From NCBI GenBank assembly GCA_050330975.1, contig JBHJHK010000412.1, positions 1 to 18,568 on the forward strand: DNA of 18,568 bases, read 5' to 3'. The position numbers were made by a program, and so were the translations under genes. The stretch comes from JBHJHK01 sp050330975. Its GTDB lineage: Bacteria; Pseudomonadota; Gammaproteobacteria; Competibacterales; Competibacteraceae. Shown piece by piece: positions 16,884 to 18,568 of the stretch (position 1 is its first letter; every line of letters starts with the position of its first letter). The notes beneath the pieces were generated by a model. The model saw only the letters and a list, made by a program, of their open reading frames with translations. It did no database searches and was not told where the DNA came from.

Positions 16884-17978
16884 ATGCATCGACCCCACAA
16901 TTTCAGCGCCGCTCCCGCCGCCCTTCCGGAATCCGTTTTGACCCGCGTCGCCGCCGAGCTCGACGACTGGCGGGGCTCTGGGCTATCGGTGATGACCGTA
17001 AGCCACCGGGGGCGAGACTTTGTCGAGACCGCCCAAAGCGCCGAGGCCGACCTGCGCACGCTCCTCGCGGTGCCCGACGACTACGCCGTGCTGTTCATGC
17101 AAGGTGGCGCCACGGCCCAATTCGCCGCCGTGCCCTTGAACCTGGGTTCTAGGGGCGGGCGCGCCGCTTACCTGGACACCGGCCACTGGTCCACCAAGGC
17201 CATCGCCGAGGCGCGCCGCTACTTGCCCGTGGAGGTGGTGGCCTCTGGCCGCGAACTCCACTATCGCACTATCCCTCCCGAAACCACTTGGGCCCCCGTA
17301 TCCCGGGATGCCGCCTACCTTCACTACACGCCCAACGAGACGGTCCACGGCCTGGAGTTCCACCACGTCCCCCAACTGGGGGAGGACGAGGCTCCCCTAG
17401 TCGCCGACGTCTCGTCGACCCTGTTGTCCCGCCCCTTGGATGTCTCTCGCTTTGGGGTGCTCTACGCCGGGGCCCAGAAGAACATCGGTCCGGCGGGGCT
17501 GACCTTGGTCATCGTCCGCCGCGATCTCATGGACGATCCCCTGGCCACGGCGCCGACCCTCTACACCTACCGGGCCTTTGCCGACAGCGACTCCATGATC
17601 AACACCCCCCCCACCTTCGCCTGGTATGTGGCGGGCTTGGTGTTCCGTTGGCTCCTCGACGAAGTGGGGGGGTTGGAGGCCATGGCGGCCATCAATCGCC
17701 GCAAGGCCGCCACCCTCTATGGAGCCATCGATCGCTCGTCCCTCTACAGCAATCCCGTCGATCCCGACCATAGGTCCTGGATGAATGCGGTATTCACCCT
17801 CCAAGAGCCCGATCTCGAACGGCGCTTCTTGGCCGAAGCCGAGGCGGCGGGCTTTGTGGGGCTCAAGGGCCACCGGGCCGTGGGCGGATTGAGGGCTTCC
17901 CTCTATAACGCCTTGCCCGAGGCCAGCGTAGAGGCCCTGGTGGATTTCATGGCAGAATTTGAGCGCCGTTGGGGCTAG
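16884..17978 (+). CDS. serC: Phosphoserine aminotransferase
   Basis: SerC is a PLP enzyme that makes O-phosphoserine from 3-phosphohydroxypyruvate and glutamate in serine synthesis, and also acts in pyridoxal phosphate synthesis. The 364-residue product has the usual length. It starts HNFSAAPAALP, has MTVSHRGRDF at 37-46, GGATAQFAAVPLNL at 74-87, the PLP lysine K199 in YAGAQKNIGPAG and the closing GHRAVGGLRASLYNA. It is close to E. coli SerC throughout, which supports a gammaproteobacterial host. ATG 16884 fits the family N-terminus although no good ribosome site is visible. The 63-base gap after the receptor gene is AT-rich for this window and holds GGGG/CCCC around TATTT near 16854-16866, so a promoter there is possible. 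serA and serB are not nearby. Confidence 0.96.
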   Translation: MHRPHNFSAAPAALPESVLTRVAAELDDWRGSGLSVMTVSHRGRDFVETAQSAEADLRTLLAVPDDYAVLFMQGGATAQFAAVPLNLGSRGGRAAYLDTGHWSTKAIAEARRYLPVEVVASGRELHYRTIPPETTWAPVSRDAAYLHYTPNETVHGLEFHHVPQLGEDEAPLVADVSSTLLSRPLDVSRFGVLYAGAQKNIGPAGLTLVIVRRDLMDDPLATAPTLYTYRAFADSDSMINTPPTFAWYVAGLVFRWLLDEVGGLEAMAAINRRKAATLYGAIDRSSLYSNPVDPDHRSWMNAVFTLQEPDLERRFLAEAEAAGFVGLKGHRAVGGLRASLYNALPEASVEALVDFMAEFERRWG

Positions 17979-18003
17979 CTGGGGCCGTCATGGTGTCCTG
18001 TTT

Positions 18004-18009
18004 TACAAT
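18004..18009 (+). promoter_or_regulatory. Possible -10 element before the structured leader
   Basis: TACAAT stands in the AT-rich patch that follows serC. No recognisable -35 lies 16-18 bases upstream. It would place a transcript start near 18016, shortly before the foldable region at 18037-18163. Confidence 0.25.
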
Positions 18010-18036
18010 AGTACTGGCCAGTGCCCTTGGGTCTGC

Positions 18037-18163
18037 GGTCTCGAAATCTCAGGGAGCACGGGTCGTGTCCGTGAAACTCCAGGCGATCTCCCGCGCGGCG
18101 TTGCCAGCCGCGCCGAGACCCCAGAACGTCGAAGCGGTTCAATCCACCCCCGCGGTCGCTGGG
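18037..18163 (+). ncRNA. Candidate structured leader or small RNA upstream of the response regulator
   Basis: The 220-base stretch between serC and the receiver gene has no believable ORF but folds well by eye. GGTCTCG (18037-18043) pairs perfectly with CGAGACC (18114-18120) and encloses two hairpins. One is GGAG plus CACGG (18053-18061) with CCGTG plus CTCC (18069-18080, three-base bulge). The other is GCGCGGC/GCCGCGC (18093-18099 and 18107-18113), directly against the closing stem, giving a three-way junction. Downstream, CCAG/CTGG (18121-18124 and 18159-18162) and GCGG/CCGC (18134-18137 and 18150-18153) could form another arm. No known riboswitch consensus was recognised. GC-rich sequence folds readily, so this stays tentative. 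Confidence 0.35.
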
Positions 18164-18198
18164 AGCTGTTAATAACACCGTGGCCTCAGGAGGGCCCT

Positions 18199-18568
18199 AT
18201 GGAAATCCAAAAGGCGTTAGTGGTCGACGACTCCAAAGTCGCCCACCTCAAGCTCAGCAAGATGCTGCGAGAACGCGGCATCGAAGTGGAGTGGGCGGGT
18301 TCGGGGGAAGATAGCATTACCTTTTTGCGCACCCGATCGTCTGACATCGTTTTTATGGACGTCATGATGCCCGGCATGGATGGCTTTGAAGCCACCCACG
18401 CCATCAACAGCGATTCGGCCATCAAGGCGCCCCCGGTGATCATGTGCTCGGCCAACGCCACGGAGGAAGACCGCGTCAACGCCGAGAAGAGTGGCGCTTC
18501 GGGCTTCCTTTCCAAGCCCTACACCCCCGACGAACTCGACGAAGTCCTCAACCAAGTGCGGCAAAAGA
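18199..18568 (+). CDS. CheY-like response regulator receiver domain (3' truncated by window end)
   Basis: The frame begins at ATG 18199 with a strong AGGAGG (18188-18193) five bases upstream and stays open to the window edge, 123 codons. It is a receiver domain: acidic pair D10-D11 in LVVDDSK, phospho-acceptor D54 in VFMDVMMPGMDGFE, S84 in MCSANAT at the Thr/Ser switch position and K106 in FLSKPY. It would accept phosphate from a histidine kinase not seen here. Only the receiver is visible; whether an output domain follows or it ends as a stand-alone CheY-type protein of about 125 residues cannot be told. Its leader is unusually structured. Confidence 0.9.
   Translation, partial: MEIQKALVVDDSKVAHLKLSKMLRERGIEVEWAGSGEDSITFLRTRSSDIVFMDVMMPGMDGFEATHAINSDSAIKAPPVIMCSANATEEDRVNAEKSGASGFLSKPYTPDELDEVLNQVRQK

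Noticed and set aside
18134..18147. GGTTCAATCC, similar to a tRNA T-loop
   Set aside because: The flanking bases do not form a 5-bp T stem, and no matching acceptor, anticodon or CCA arrangement surrounds it.
17969..18172. Small plus-strand frame of 67 codons after serC
   Set aside because: It overlaps the serC end, has no ribosome site, no family resemblance, and covers the base-paired segments of the structured region.

Overview
The window is GC-rich, densely coding bacterial chromosome, most likely from a gammaproteobacterium. The lineage call is an inference. It rests on a SerC that reads very like the enterobacterial enzyme, an Rrf2-sufBCDS-sufT operon, Shine-Dalgarno starts and a strong GC bias at third codon positions. 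No insertion sequence, integrase, tRNA, rRNA or CRISPR array was seen, so this looks like core chromosome with one less ordinary signalling block.

Layout. The left edge (1-111) is G/T-rich low-complexity sequence that breaks the reading frame of the first gene, a 3' fragment of diaminopropionate ammonia-lyase (112-810). A five-segment DUF599 membrane protein (830-1519) follows and converges, with a 7-base gap, on a full single-chain pyruvate carboxylase on the minus strand (1527-5012). A divergent intergenic region leads to an orphan HD-domain phosphohydrolase (5279-6142). A 304-base gap then carries a possible terminator and the likely promoter/operator of the suf operon: Rrf2 regulator (6447-6911), sufB, sufC, sufD, sufS and sufT, ending at 12261. 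The operon has no sufA, sufE or sufU.

Downstream of two hairpins lies a two-gene signalling block. The first gene is a Ser/Thr protein kinase with one membrane segment and a seven-repeat WD40 domain predicted to be outside the cytoplasm (12422-14626). It overlaps by four bases a secreted protein made of two tandem periplasmic-binding-protein (amino-acid receptor) units (14623-16820). The reading frame of the second gene is broken once, inside a six-G run that lies in a perfect hairpin. That break is a sequencing error, a mutation or a -1 recoding site. serC (16884-17978) follows, then a strongly foldable untranslated stretch, then the start of a CheY-like response regulator (18199 onward) cut by the window end.

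How they work together. The suf genes form a complete scaffold (SufBCD) plus sulfur donor (SufS), with an Fe-S-sensing repressor candidate and SufT as maturation factor. Pyruvate carboxylase, SerC and the ammonia-lyase all touch central carbon and amino-acid metabolism but are separate transcription units. The most interesting part is the kinase-WD40 / double binding-protein pair, which looks like a transmembrane sensory module; no substrate can be read from the sequence.
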